Below, one piece after another: positions 51,443 through 60,121 of a stretch of 64,000 bases of DNA; positions within the stretch are counted from its first letter, which is position 1, and every line of letters starts with the position of its first letter. The translations under genes were made by a program, and so were the position numbers. The notes under the pieces are model-generated. The model ran no database searches. It was not told where the DNA came from and was given only the letters and a program-made list of their open reading frames with translations. Origin of the DNA: an uncultured Dorea sp. (GTDB taxonomy: Bacteria; Bacillota; Clostridia; Lachnospirales; Lachnospiraceae); contig CAJTYU010000004.1 of the NCBI GenBank assembly GCA_910584095.1, positions 60,187-124,186 on the forward strand, read 5' to 3'.

Positions 51443-52333
51443 ATGATACTTGAATTAAAAACTATTGACAAGTCATTTGGCGAAAAAGAAGTTCTTAAAG
51501 GCATTTCTTTTTCAGCCGAAAGCGGAAAAGCATTTGGTTTGCTCGGCAGAAATGGCGCCGGAAAGACTACAACAATTCGTATTCTTATGAATGTATTTCC
51601 TGCGAACAGCGGAGAGGTTTTGGTTGATGGCAGACCAATAAACTATGAGAAGACTGGCTTTGGATATCTTCCCGAGGAAAGGGGTCTGTATCCGAAAAAA
51701 GTGATTATTAATCAGCTTGTGTATTTTGCAGAGTTGAAGGGAATGCGCCATAAGGCGGCGGTGAACGCCGTTGATTATTGGCTTGACCGGCTTGGTATGA
51801 GCGAATATCGCAATAAACGCCTAGATACGCTCTCAAAAGGAAATCAACAGAAAATACAGTTAATTACCGCGCTTGCCCACGACCCGCATATTGTGATACT
51901 GGACGAGCCGTTTTCGGGGCTTGACCCCGTAAACGCAATGCTTTTGAAGGATGTTGTGAAGGAGCAGATTTCAAAAGGGAAAATCGTGCTGTTTTCAAGC
52001 CATCAAATGAATTACATAGAAGAATTTTGCGACAGCATTGCCATTATCAATGCAGGCAAAGTCGCTCTGCGCGGAGATTTGCATGAAATAAAAAGAAATT
52101 ACGTCCGTGACCGTCTGGTTGTAAATACCATAAAGCCCGCTCCAATACAGGCTGATTTCGGCGCCGCCTGTACAATAAATGATGACGGATCGCTGATGAT
52201 TAAGCTCAATGACCCTGCCGAAAAGCAGGCGGTTATGAAACGGCTCGTCGATAATTACGATATAGACGAATTAAAGGTGTTTGAGCCTTCACTCAATGAC
52301 ATTTTCGTAGAATATGCAGGAGAACAGGTATAA
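51443..52333 (+). CDS. ABC transporter ATP-binding protein (NatA-like)
   Basis: 296 residues. Walker A GLLGRNGAGKTTTIR, Q loop region YLPEERGLYPK, signature LSKGNQQKIQLI, Walker B HIVILDEPFSGLDPV and H loop SSHQMNYIEE. The C-terminal extension (about 215-296) is typical of ABC-2 exporter ATPases of the NatA type. It partners with the permease 14 bases downstream. The substrate could be Na+, a peptide or a drug; sequence does not decide. Confidence 0.93.
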   Translation: MILELKTIDKSFGEKEVLKGISFSAESGKAFGLLGRNGAGKTTTIRILMNVFPANSGEVLVDGRPINYEKTGFGYLPEERGLYPKKVIINQLVYFAELKGMRHKAAVNAVDYWLDRLGMSEYRNKRLDTLSKGNQQKIQLITALAHDPHIVILDEPFSGLDPVNAMLLKDVVKEQISKGKIVLFSSHQMNYIEEFCDSIAIINAGKVALRGDLHEIKRNYVRDRLVVNTIKPAPIQADFGAACTINDDGSLMIKLNDPAEKQAVMKRLVDNYDIDELKVFEPSLNDIFVEYAGEQV

Positions 52334-52347
52334 AGGGGGATAAAACA

Positions 52348-53592
52348 ATGAGGCAATTTGGTAAGATACTGAAATTTGAACTTAGCGGATATTTGAAAAA
52401 TAAAATCTTTGTCGGGATAACAGCATTTCTCGTAATTGCAATCGCTGTATGTATGTTCATTCCCAATATTACTTCACTTTTCAAATCCGATGATACAACA
52501 GACGAGAATGCCGAGCTTCCCGTTATGCTTATTTACGCAGAAAACGATGAACTTTCGTCATTAATAAAAGAGTATTTTGACGAAGCATTTACCGATTACA
52601 GCATTATAATTAAAGACGGTACTATTGAAGACTTAAAAAAGCAGATTACAAACGGCAATGCGGAATGTGCGTTTGCAATGAACAGCGCTTCTTCTTATAC
52701 CTACTATGTAAATAACCTTTCTATGTATGACACCAATACGGCGATTGCCGATACAGTTTTGCAGGACGTTTACAGAGTCACGGCAATGGTCGGGACCGGA
52801 ATGACGCCCGAACAAGCAAGCGAAATTATGTCTATACAGATCGGAAGTGAAACCATAACCCTCGGCAAAGACCAAATGCAGAACTTCTTTTATACTTATA
52901 TAATGATTTTTGCTCTGTATATGGTTATTCTGCTTTACGGACAGATGGTCGCAACCAATGTCGCAACTGAAAAGAGCTCAAGAGCAATGGAAGTCCTGAT
53001 TACAAGCGCAAAACCGACAAGCATGATGTTCGGTAAAGTGTTGGCTTCCTGTATAGCCGGCCTTGTACAGCTGGTTGCGATTTTCGGTACGGCTCTTGTG
53101 TTCTATCATGTCAACAGGAGTGCTTGGGGTGATAATATGATTATTGAGTCGATATTCAATATACCTGTAGAGCTATTTGTATATATGCTTGTTTTCTTTG
53201 TGTTAGGGTTCCTTATTTACGCATTTTTATATGGGGCAATTGGCTCAACCGCTTCAAAGCTTGAAGATATAAATACTTCAGTCATGCCCATTACATTCCT
53301 TTTCATTATTGCGTTCTTTGTTGTTATCTTCTCTATGACAAGAGGAGATGTGGATAATGCATTGATTAAGGTTTGCTCCTATATTCCTTTTACATCACCA
53401 ATGGCAATGTTTACACGAATTTCTATGAGTACGGTTGCGTGGTATGAAATAGTTGTTTCGATTGCGATTTTGGTTGGTTCTACGATTGGCGTAGGGTTTA
53501 TTGCGGCAAAAATATACCGTGTAGGCGTGCTGCTTTATGGAACAACTCCTAAAATTGGATCTATCATCAAAGCAGTTGTTAGAAACCAATAA
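52348..53592 (+). CDS. ABC-2 family permease (NatB-like)
   Basis: 414 residues. One N-terminal helix (about 22-40), a large extracytoplasmic domain (about 45-175), then five helices (about 180-400) with QMVATNVATEKSSRAMEVLI, the typical intracellular motif of NatB/ABC-2 permeases. With the upstream ATPase it forms an efflux pump. Confidence 0.92.
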   Translation: MRQFGKILKFELSGYLKNKIFVGITAFLVIAIAVCMFIPNITSLFKSDDTTDENAELPVMLIYAENDELSSLIKEYFDEAFTDYSIIIKDGTIEDLKKQITNGNAECAFAMNSASSYTYYVNNLSMYDTNTAIADTVLQDVYRVTAMVGTGMTPEQASEIMSIQIGSETITLGKDQMQNFFYTYIMIFALYMVILLYGQMVATNVATEKSSRAMEVLITSAKPTSMMFGKVLASCIAGLVQLVAIFGTALVFYHVNRSAWGDNMIIESIFNIPVELFVYMLVFFVLGFLIYAFLYGAIGSTASKLEDINTSVMPITFLFIIAFFVVIFSMTRGDVDNALIKVCSYIPFTSPMAMFTRISMSTVAWYEIVVSIAILVGSTIGVGFIAAKIYRVGVLLYGTTPKIGSIIKAVVRNQ

Positions 53593-53649
53593 CAGAAGGA
53601 TTTTAGAGTACCATAAAAAATAATTGGCGGCGCTAAATTAAAGAGCTAA

Positions 53650-53686
53650 ACACTCTGCAAGATTTTATGAACTTGCAGGGTGTTTT
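53650..53686 (+). terminator. Terminator of the ABC operon
   Basis: ACACTCTGCAAG pairs with CTTGCAGGGTGT (one mismatch), then TTTTA. Confidence 0.8.
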
Positions 53687-53717
53687 ACTGTCAAATTTTT
53701 CGTAAATAATTTTTTCG

Positions 53718-54025
53718 TCATGGCTCATTCCTTCCTTTTTCCGTAATATCAGTGATAATTTTCTCTGTAAAGGATGTCGCGTCGTCGTCATAAAGCGGCA
53801 GTCCCATATAGGCTAATGCTTCTTTCTCAAAATGGTATTTATGAAGCAGTTCTTCCTCTGCGGCCGGGAATACCTAAGACATGAGCCAGAAGTTGATAAG
53901 GCGTAAAAATCATTTTCTGACAAAGTTAATTCTAAACATTCAAATAAAGATGCCAAATCACCGTCTTTTGATTCGTCAACATAATTCATAATCTCCCCAT
54001 ATTCTTTTGAATGGAAAACCTTCAA
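53718..54025 (-). pseudogene. Frameshifted small gene of unknown family
   Basis: From 54025 the frame reads MKVFHSKEYGEIMNYVDESK and DLASLFECLELTLSENDFYAL, then loses coherence near 53880. Another frame continues with FPAAEEELLHKYHFEKEALA, YMGLPLYDDDATSFTEKIIT and a stop at 53718. Together they make one about 100-residue acidic protein, broken by a single shift. Its ATG overlaps the end of the ankyrin gene (ATGA), so it was once translated with it. Confidence 0.65.
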
Positions 54026-54492
54026 TATTTGAGTAACAACTTCAATAGCCTTTGCTTTATGCGTTTCGGAACAGGCGGAACATCAAATAATCTGTATAAA
54101 CGATGTAAGTCTTCTTCTAATTCATCCCTAAATTCAGGATTGATTTTTTCATAATAAAATTCAAAATCTCTACCGATACGATTTACCTCTTTTGTTTCTT
54201 CACCTGTTAATTTCCCACCTTTATCAAGCAAATATTCTACAATATCTGCACAGGCCGGAATGTGAATGTTGGAGGTACTTCTTAATGCATAGCCGATCAG
54301 GGACATGTCTCTGAAAATAACATTTATATCCGCACCGGCTTCCACTAAGATTTTAACATTGTTGAATTGAAAAGCACCTACTGCTTCAAACAACGGCGTT
54401 GCCCCCAATTTATTTTTTACGTTAATATCTGCCCCTGATTCAAGCAGGAATTTAATATTACCTGTTCTCTCACTTGCGTGACCTCTTGCCAC
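54022..54492 (-). pseudogene. Ankyrin-repeat protein, 5'-truncated
   Basis: About 156 codons. Two clear ankyrin repeats (GNIKFLLESGADINVKNKLG, ATPLFEAVGAFQFNNVKILV, EAGADINVIFRD), a third degenerate one, then a helical tail (YRLFDVPPVPKRIKQRLLKL). The frame begins only at a GTG without ribosome site, next to the end of the broken immunity-like gene. The original N-terminal repeats are apparently lost by deletion. Confidence 0.65.
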
Positions 54493-54820
54493 GAGCCGCT
54501 ATGGGTTATCCCAAAAGGGTGGCTGTGGGTAGCAAACAACTCTTCGCACGCCCAATCCGAGTCGATCGCTGAAAATTGGCTCGTGCCGACCAACTCCAGT
54601 GACCAATGATTGTTACTATCCTCGTAAATATTAAAATTAAAAGCGAGAGCCTGCTCTATACCCTTGGAAGATAGCACCCAATCAAGCCAAGTACAAAAAT
54701 CCGCATAATCTCCGTTTTTTTGCTTTGCTCATTCGGCTCCTTGTTTTTATCTACCTCCCTTTTTGTACGCAATACCAGTTTTGCAAGCGAACTTATCGTA
54801 TGACCTAAATTAAATCCCAT
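54493..54820 (-). pseudogene. Immunity-protein-like gene broken by an A-tract frameshift
   Basis: From the ATG at 54820 (AGAGGGAGAG upstream) the frame reads MGFNLGHTISSLAKLVLRTK and is Lys/Glu-rich. At the A7 tract (54715-54721) one base is out of step, after which the next frame reads NGDYADFCTWLDWVLSSKGI, YEDSNNHWSLELVGTSQFSA and DSDWACEELF. This resembles small immunity proteins of polymorphic toxin systems (family not certain). A second possible start (ATG near 54738, AAGGAG upstream) also needs the same one-base correction. Confidence 0.6.
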
Positions 54821-54897
54821 AACACTCTCCCTCTTTCATTTCACGATTTCTGTTTTCTGTTTGCACCAGCAATTTTCTTCAAAAAGTCAAAGGTGTG

Positions 54898-55107
54898 TCA
54901 GCACATCAAAATCAATCCGCGGATCGCTTCCAACAGGTACCTACGAATGTGTGACCAACAAGTGCAGCAGTTTACATTCTTTATCTTGTTGTATCCCTGG
55001 AAACCATCTACCATTAAATAGAATCCATGTTCCATTCCTTTCAAGAGCTCTTCTGCATTATTGCCGGCTCTTGTAGGAGTGTAGTGATAGAGAACAATCG
55101 GATTTAA
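54898..55107 (-). mobile_element. IS66-family transposase remnant
   Basis: About 70 codons on the minus strand read LYHYTPTRAGNNAEELLKGM, FYLMVDGFQGYNKIKNVNCC and CWSHIRRYLLEAIRG. This is the tail of the IS66 catalytic region (YxxTRAG, DGYQGY, CxAHxRR pattern). Upstream is closed by a stop and no terminal inverted repeats were found, so it is a dead fragment. Confidence 0.75.
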
Positions 55108-55162
55108 TCCAGTTCACCGAATTATATGCCGTTGCAGATGTATATTTTCCGCTCGATTTACT

Positions 55163-55903
55163 TTAAAGATTGGACTTATAAGCGATTGCTTTCACCAGCA
55201 GCATCATGGGACGACGCAACTCGTCTATCATGCCCGGAATATTCATCATTTCTTTGGGCGGCTGTGCTTCTTCCACCACCTCAAGTTTAAAACCACTATT
55301 TAGCAAACCCATTAAGATTTGTGTAAGTGTATGATGTTGTTTCGTTACATCACATCCGAGAAAATTTGTTTTTCGTTCTCCGGGATAAAAGTAATTATCA
55401 AGCGGCCAGTATTGAGGTTTACCCTCATTGGAATAAACCCAGTCTTGCCCTACGCCAGACGTAAAAATCGGGTGTTCAATGTTGAAAAGAAATACTCCGT
55501 CTGGTTTCAGCGTTTGATGTATTTTTTGAAATATCTCATCAATATTCTCGATATAGTGCAGAGCCAGATTGGAGACAACGCAATCCCATGTATTTGCCGG
55601 ATATTCATATTCCTCTATTCCGCAAATACGGTATTCAATCAAGGACTTAGTGTTTCGCTTTTTTGCTTCTTCAATCATTTTCCGGCTTAAATCAAGCCCT
55701 AATATTTGTGCTGCCCCTTGTTCCGCTGCAAATTTACAATGCCAGCCATAACCACATCCCAAATCAAGGACTTGCTTTCCTTGAAGCTGTGGAAACAGAG
55801 GTTTTAATTGGCTCCATTCTCCAGCAGAACTTAAACCGTTTTTACTGCGTGGCATTTTTGCATATTCTTCAAAAAATTTTTCATTATCATATTCGTTACA
55901 CAC
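55163..55903 (-). CDS. Class I SAM-dependent methyltransferase
   Basis: 246 residues from the GTG at 55903 (AGGAGC 7 bases upstream). Motif I VLDLGCGYGWHCKFAAEQGA, acidic LGLDLSRKMIEEA, motif II WDCVVSNLALHYIEN and motif III LKPDGVFLFNIEHP. The C-terminal part (PIFTSGVGQDWVY onward) is like SAM-dependent methyltransferases of small molecules. An upstream ATG would add unrelated sequence fused from the broken tag region and is rejected. Confidence 0.88.
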   Translation of the reverse strand: MCNEYDNEKFFEEYAKMPRSKNGLSSAGEWSQLKPLFPQLQGKQVLDLGCGYGWHCKFAAEQGAAQILGLDLSRKMIEEAKKRNTKSLIEYRICGIEEYEYPANTWDCVVSNLALHYIENIDEIFQKIHQTLKPDGVFLFNIEHPIFTSGVGQDWVYSNEGKPQYWPLDNYFYPGERKTNFLGCDVTKQHHTLTQILMGLLNSGFKLEVVEEAQPPKEMMNIPGMIDELRRPMMLLVKAIAYKSNL

Positions 55904-55937
55904 CGTCGATGCTCCTATAAAAATCACAAATTGACAC

Positions 55938-56171
55938 TTAATTATTCGGGCACACGATTTTTTGATAATCAAACTTATCAAAGGCTTCTCTAAATCCCAT
56001 TCTTTTATTTAATATCGTTATCCACGATAATCCAGCTTGCATGCCTTCAAGAATTAACATTTCAAATAGTTTCCTATCGTCATGAACTGGTTTTCCCCAC
56101 TCACTGTCATGGTATTCCTTGTAGATTTCCGTAGTTGCCCACGAACATCTTTCTCTATCGTCCTTCTTCAT
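55938..56171 (-). pseudogene. tag: DNA-3-methyladenine glycosylase I (tag), N-terminal fragment
   Basis: 77 codons: RCSWATTEIYKEYHDSEWGK, KLFEMLILEGMQAGLSWITI, then FREAFDKFDYQKIVCPNN and a stop. A normal Tag has about 190 residues; the catalytic and C-terminal zinc parts are missing. The truncation point lies next to the methyltransferase gene, pointing to a deletion that joined them. Confidence 0.85.
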
Positions 56172-56233
56172 AAGATTCCCCATTTCCTTATTTAACGAAA
56201 ACTTTTTATATGCGCCGACGCGGCGTCTTCCTG

Positions 56234-56419
56234 TTAAGCTTCGCTGATTGCTGCGTCTGTCCTCACTGCTTCCATCATTTCCTCGTATGTTTCAATGCTC
56301 ATAACTACTAAATCGCCGTAGCCGTTCTTTGTAATAAAAAGCGGCTCGCGTCTTGCATGGCAAAGCTCGGAAATTTCAGTAGTGTTTCTAAGGTCTGTAA
56401 TCGGCCTGATCTGCGGCAT
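56234..56419 (-). CDS. Phd/YefM-family antitoxin, orphan
   Basis: 61 residues: MPQIRPITDLRNTTEISELC, FITKNGYGDLVVMSIETYE. The DNA-binding N-terminal half of Phd/YefM is intact; the C-terminal toxin-binding tail is short. GGAGG lies 8 bases upstream. No toxin gene follows; the tag fragment does. It could be a free-standing repressor or a leftover. Confidence 0.85.
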   Translation of the reverse strand: MPQIRPITDLRNTTEISELCHARREPLFITKNGYGDLVVMSIETYEEMMEAVRTDAAISEA

Positions 56420-56894
56420 GTTATACGCCTCCGTTTTTTGTGCGTTATTATAACAGAATTATGTACAAAGCACAACGCAGTTATACAAAATACTTACATA
56501 TCAAATAGTCTCTTTTCTGCCATCTTCCTATACTCTGGGTATAATTTTTTCTTCTGGTTTTGATCAGAATTTTCTCCTTATCTGGCTTCAATTATCATCA
56601 ACTGCCATACTCAATATTTGATATAAAACAGTATGAATACTTTCTATTGCAGAAGCCTTCAAACTGGTGTTAGTATATAAGTGTGGACAGGAAAAGTTGA
56701 ATAATCTATACTATCAAGTGAAAGATAAAAGGAGATGTTCAGCATGGCAAAAAACAAAAATCTTACACGCTGGAATTCTAGCAACAGATTGTGGTTTTTA
56801 TTGTAATAACTTAACCAATTACTCTGTGTCACAGCTTTGCAGCGTTTTGAGCTCCTCAAGCATATTACATCAGATTTTATAGGAAGCTGAAACG
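56420..56894. other. 475-base AT-rich intergenic region
   Basis: Divergent promoters are expected here for the Phd-like gene and pnuC. At 56744 an ATG with a good AAAGGAG site opens a frame of only 20 codons, likely a decayed gene start. No riboswitch or repeat recognised. Confidence 0.4.
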
Positions 56895-57602
56895 ATGAAT
56901 GAGAGAAGAAATATAAAATTATACATTAAAGAAGAATTTTTAGGTTGGAAAACCTGGGAAGTAATGTGGCTTATCACTGCTTGTGTTACCATTTTTGCAC
57001 TTTCTGTTTATTGGAAAGATACTGCTATGGGAATCATTTCTGCAACCACAGGTGCTGCTTGTGTTGTTTGTACGGGCAAAGGCAAACTGAGCGCTTATAT
57101 TTTCGGAATCATAAACACATTACTGTATGCCATTATTGCGTACAAGGCACAATTTTATGGAGAAGTTATGCTGAATGCGATTTACTACTTCCCGATGCAG
57201 TTCTATGGAATTTATGTGTGGAGCAATCATATGAACGTCGAAACACATGAAGTCGAAAAGAAAGAAATGAACCTTAACGGAAAACTCATTCTTTGTGGGT
57301 GTGTAATTATAGCCACTATTGCTTACGGATTTATATTGAAATGGCTCGGAGGAGCATTGCCATTTATAGATGCGTTATCAACAGTTGTTTCTGTTGTTGC
57401 AATGATTGTATCCATAAAAATGTACGCAGAGCAATGGATATTATGGATTGTGGTTGATATTGTTACTGTGATAATGTGGGCAATCGCTTTTGCACAGGGA
57501 AACGATAGTATCGCTACTTTGCTAATGTGGACTGTATATCTCGGAAATGCAGTAGTGATGTATGTTAAGTGGATAAAGGAGGCGAAAGCTAATGCAGTAT
57601 AA
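56895..57602 (+). CDS. pnuC: PnuC-family nicotinamide riboside transporter
   Basis: 235 residues, seven membrane helices after a short cytoplasmic N-terminus. The family's substrate region is seen as NAIYYFPMQFYGIYVW and later LPFIDALSTVVSVVAMIVSI and WILWIVVDIVTVIMW. It facilitates diffusion of nicotinamide riboside, trapped by the kinase domain of NadR, whose gene overlaps the pnuC end by 11 bases. Confidence 0.94.
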   Translation: MNERRNIKLYIKEEFLGWKTWEVMWLITACVTIFALSVYWKDTAMGIISATTGAACVVCTGKGKLSAYIFGIINTLLYAIIAYKAQFYGEVMLNAIYYFPMQFYGIYVWSNHMNVETHEVEKKEMNLNGKLILCGCVIIATIAYGFILKWLGGALPFIDALSTVVSVVAMIVSIKMYAEQWILWIVVDIVTVIMWAIAFAQGNDSIATLLMWTVYLGNAVVMYVKWIKEAKANAV

Positions 57603-58605
57603 AGTCGGTATGTATGGAGGTTCTTTTGACCCATTACATATAGGGCATATAGACGTAATAATCAAAGCTGCTTCTCAATGTGAAAAACTGTATGTAGTTT
57701 TAAGTTATTCGAGAGAACGAGATATCATTCCTATGGAATATCGTTATCGTTGGATAAGAAATAGCTTTCGCCATATGGACAACATAGAGATTATCTTATT
57801 AGAAGATAACGCAACCAGTAAATCCGATTATGATACAGATGATTATTGGGAAAAAGGCAGAGATTATGTTCTAAGTCAAATCGGAGCAAATGTAGATGTG
57901 GTCTTTTGCGGAAGCGATTATATAGGCACAAATAGATATGAAAGTCTGTATAACTGTAAAGTAGTTTATTTCGATAGAGCCATTATCCCGGTAAGTTCAA
58001 ATGCCATCAGAAGTAATCCGTTTGAAAATTGGGAGTATATTCCTAAGATATGCAGACCGTATTATGCAAAAAAGATTTTGTTTGTCGGTGGTGAAAGCAC
58101 CGGAAAATCAACAATCGCAAAGAATTTGGCATTAGCATACAACACTAATTTCTTAGAAGAAGTTGGGCGTGAGGTTTGCGATTATGCCGGAGCAGAAGAT
58201 TTGATGACCGTAAGTGATTTTCACGAGATACTTCTGAAACACAAGACAAAGGAAATGGAATTGATAAAGCAAAGCAACAAATTGTTTTTTGTAGATACCG
58301 ATGCTTTGACAACTAAGTTCTTTGCACAATTCTTGTTAGATGGAGAGAAGAAAAACGCAGAACACTTAGCTGATGCTATAACACAAATCAATACATTCGA
58401 TTTGATTTTCTTCTTAGAACCTACCGTAGCTTTTGTTCAGGACGGAACACGAAATATCAAAATCGAAGCTGATAGAGAAAAGTATAGTAATCAGATAAAG
58501 GAATTATTTGATGACGCAGGTTTAGAATATATTTGTTTATCGGGCGATTATCTGAATCGCTATGAAGAAGTAAAGAAAATAATTAAAGAGAAGTATGGAT
58601 TATAG
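57592..58605 (+). CDS. nadR: NadR-type NMN adenylyltransferase / ribosylnicotinamide kinase
   Basis: 337 residues. The N-terminal nucleotidyltransferase has YGGSFDPLHIGHID and SSNAIRSNPFENW (a variant of the ISxTxIR signature). The C-terminal P-loop kinase has FVGGESTGKSTIAKNLA and FFVDTDALTTKFF. No N-terminal HTH repressor domain, unlike enterobacterial NadR. With PnuC it forms a complete nicotinamide riboside salvage route to NAD. Confidence 0.94.
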   Translation: MQYKVGMYGGSFDPLHIGHIDVIIKAASQCEKLYVVLSYSRERDIIPMEYRYRWIRNSFRHMDNIEIILLEDNATSKSDYDTDDYWEKGRDYVLSQIGANVDVVFCGSDYIGTNRYESLYNCKVVYFDRAIIPVSSNAIRSNPFENWEYIPKICRPYYAKKILFVGGESTGKSTIAKNLALAYNTNFLEEVGREVCDYAGAEDLMTVSDFHEILLKHKTKEMELIKQSNKLFFVDTDALTTKFFAQFLLDGEKKNAEHLADAITQINTFDLIFFLEPTVAFVQDGTRNIKIEADREKYSNQIKELFDDAGLEYICLSGDYLNRYEEVKKIIKEKYGL

Positions 58606-58619
58606 CGGAGGACTTAATT

Positions 58620-58907
58620 ATGTCAATGGATAATTTCTTGATTTTTTTACAACAGATTTTAACAATGGTTGAACCGGAAAATGCCAGTTCAGCAGCCTTA
58701 GCAAAAGCTGCTTTAACATCTGTTCTCGGACTTGCCAAATCATCAGGAAAAGCAGATGCAATTACTATCCGTTCTATGATGATTGCAGAAAGAGAATTTG
58801 AATATTTAGTAGGTCATAAAGCTGATTATGCAGGCGTGCCGGGTGAATATCAAAAAAATAAGGTTAAAAGACAAAGATTAGCACATATGATAGTGCCAAG
58901 TTGTTAA
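58620..58907 (+). CDS. Hypothetical protein of the nadR-radical SAM operon
   Basis: 95 residues, helical: DNFLIFLQQILTMVEPENAS, ALAKAALTSVLGLAKSSG, then a basic end. It lies 14 bases after nadR and stops one base before the radical SAM start, so it is co-translated. No family recognised; may be a small partner of the radical SAM protein. Confidence 0.7.
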   Translation: MSMDNFLIFLQQILTMVEPENASSAALAKAALTSVLGLAKSSGKADAITIRSMMIAEREFEYLVGHKADYAGVPGEYQKNKVKRQRLAHMIVPSC

Positions 58908-58908
58908 G

Positions 58909-59811
58909 ATGAAAGAGTTAAAAATAGGAAATCGCAAATTAAAGGTCAAAGATTACTATTGTGCTGCTTCTGACGGAGAATATATTACTCGTAACGATAA
59001 CAAGTTGTGGTTGTATATCAATATAACGGATATATGCAATGCCAAATGTCCGTTTTGTGTTAATCCGTCAAGAAAGTATGGCAACAATCCGTTTTCGATT
59101 GAGCTTTTGAAACATACTTTAACGAATGTTTCCCCATTTGTTTGTGGTGTTTCTATTACGGGCGGCGAACCTATGCTATATCCAGAATTCGTTGATGAAG
59201 CGGCGTTGGCTGTTACGGATATTATGGGTACGAACATTGAATTGGATTTGGTTACGAATGGAACTGCTTTGAGCAAGGTTCTTGAATTAAAAATGTTAGA
59301 TAGATTTGAAAGCGTTCATATTAGTCGCCATAAAACCAATGATATTGGAAACTCTATGTTGATCGGAGCGAAAACTCCGGCCATCAGCGATGTAAAGACA
59401 CTAATTTCTCAACTTAACGACCCAGCAAAAGTTGTGCTGAATTGTGTAATGCAAAAAAATGGTGTTAGTAATGCTCAAGAAATGTCGGAATATCTTGAAA
59501 TGGCAGCGTGGGCGAAAGTTAAGAATACGAGTTTTGTAGGACTTTTTATGGCAAATCAATTCTGTAAGGACAATTATGTATCTCCGGCAAGCATTGATTT
59601 AAGTCACGACAAACGATTTCGAATTTGGAATAAATTTAATGACTATGATTTTTGCTGTTGCAGTAGTGGAGATTATAGTGCTAAAAATGGAAACGTGAGA
59701 TTTTATTATCGTTGTCCAGGCAAAAGTGGAGCAAATTATTGTCGTCAGTTGGTTTATACTGCCGACAACCGGTTGTTAGATGGATTTGGTGGTTGTGAAA
59801 TCACCTTTTAG
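58909..59811 (+). CDS. Radical SAM protein
   Basis: 300 residues. The cluster motif CNAKCPFC (C-x3-C-x2-C) follows LWLYINITDI; GGEP motif in ITGGEPMLYPEF; LDLVTNGTAL as the SAM-contact strand. A C-terminal Cys-rich section (DYDFCCCSSGDYS, YRCPGKSGANYCR, FGGCEITF) may hold an auxiliary cluster, SPASM-like but not canonical. Encoded with NAD salvage genes; reaction unknown. Confidence 0.9.
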   Translation: MKELKIGNRKLKVKDYYCAASDGEYITRNDNKLWLYINITDICNAKCPFCVNPSRKYGNNPFSIELLKHTLTNVSPFVCGVSITGGEPMLYPEFVDEAALAVTDIMGTNIELDLVTNGTALSKVLELKMLDRFESVHISRHKTNDIGNSMLIGAKTPAISDVKTLISQLNDPAKVVLNCVMQKNGVSNAQEMSEYLEMAAWAKVKNTSFVGLFMANQFCKDNYVSPASIDLSHDKRFRIWNKFNDYDFCCCSSGDYSAKNGNVRFYYRCPGKSGANYCRQLVYTADNRLLDGFGGCEITF

Positions 59812-59823
59812 GGATTGAAGTAT

Positions 59824-59991
59824 ATGAGTTTGGAGCGATTTAGAAGTCATTGGATGTGGTATATCTTTCCAAAAATTAAAGAATTGGGTTACAGTTCCAC
59901 AGCTCAAAACTATGCAATTCAAGATAGAAAAGAAGCTGAGAATTATTTGAAGCACCCTATTCTACCAAAAAATTGCGAGAGCAAATGCTGA
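59824..59991 (+). pseudogene. DUF1810 gene fragment
   Basis: 55 codons: MSLERFRSHWMWYIFPKIKE, LGYSSTAQNYAIQDRKEAEN, YLKHPIL. This matches the conserved SHWMWYIFPQ...G.S..AQ.YGI.....A..YL.HP core of DUF1810, but about 20 residues between LERF and the SHWMW motif and the whole C-terminal half are missing. Confidence 0.75.
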
Positions 59992-60121
59992 TATATAAAA
60001 CGGACAATTCAAGTGTTGCTTGAATTAAAAAGATTTAATTCAAGGTGTATATGCTGTTATTAGTCAATGGAATGATTTACACTTATCTTGTAACAAAGAG
60101 GCTGCATAGGAGGACATACAA

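Noticed and set aside
54861..55076. 71-codon plus-strand frame
   Set aside because: It is the shadow of the IS66 transposase remnant on the other strand.
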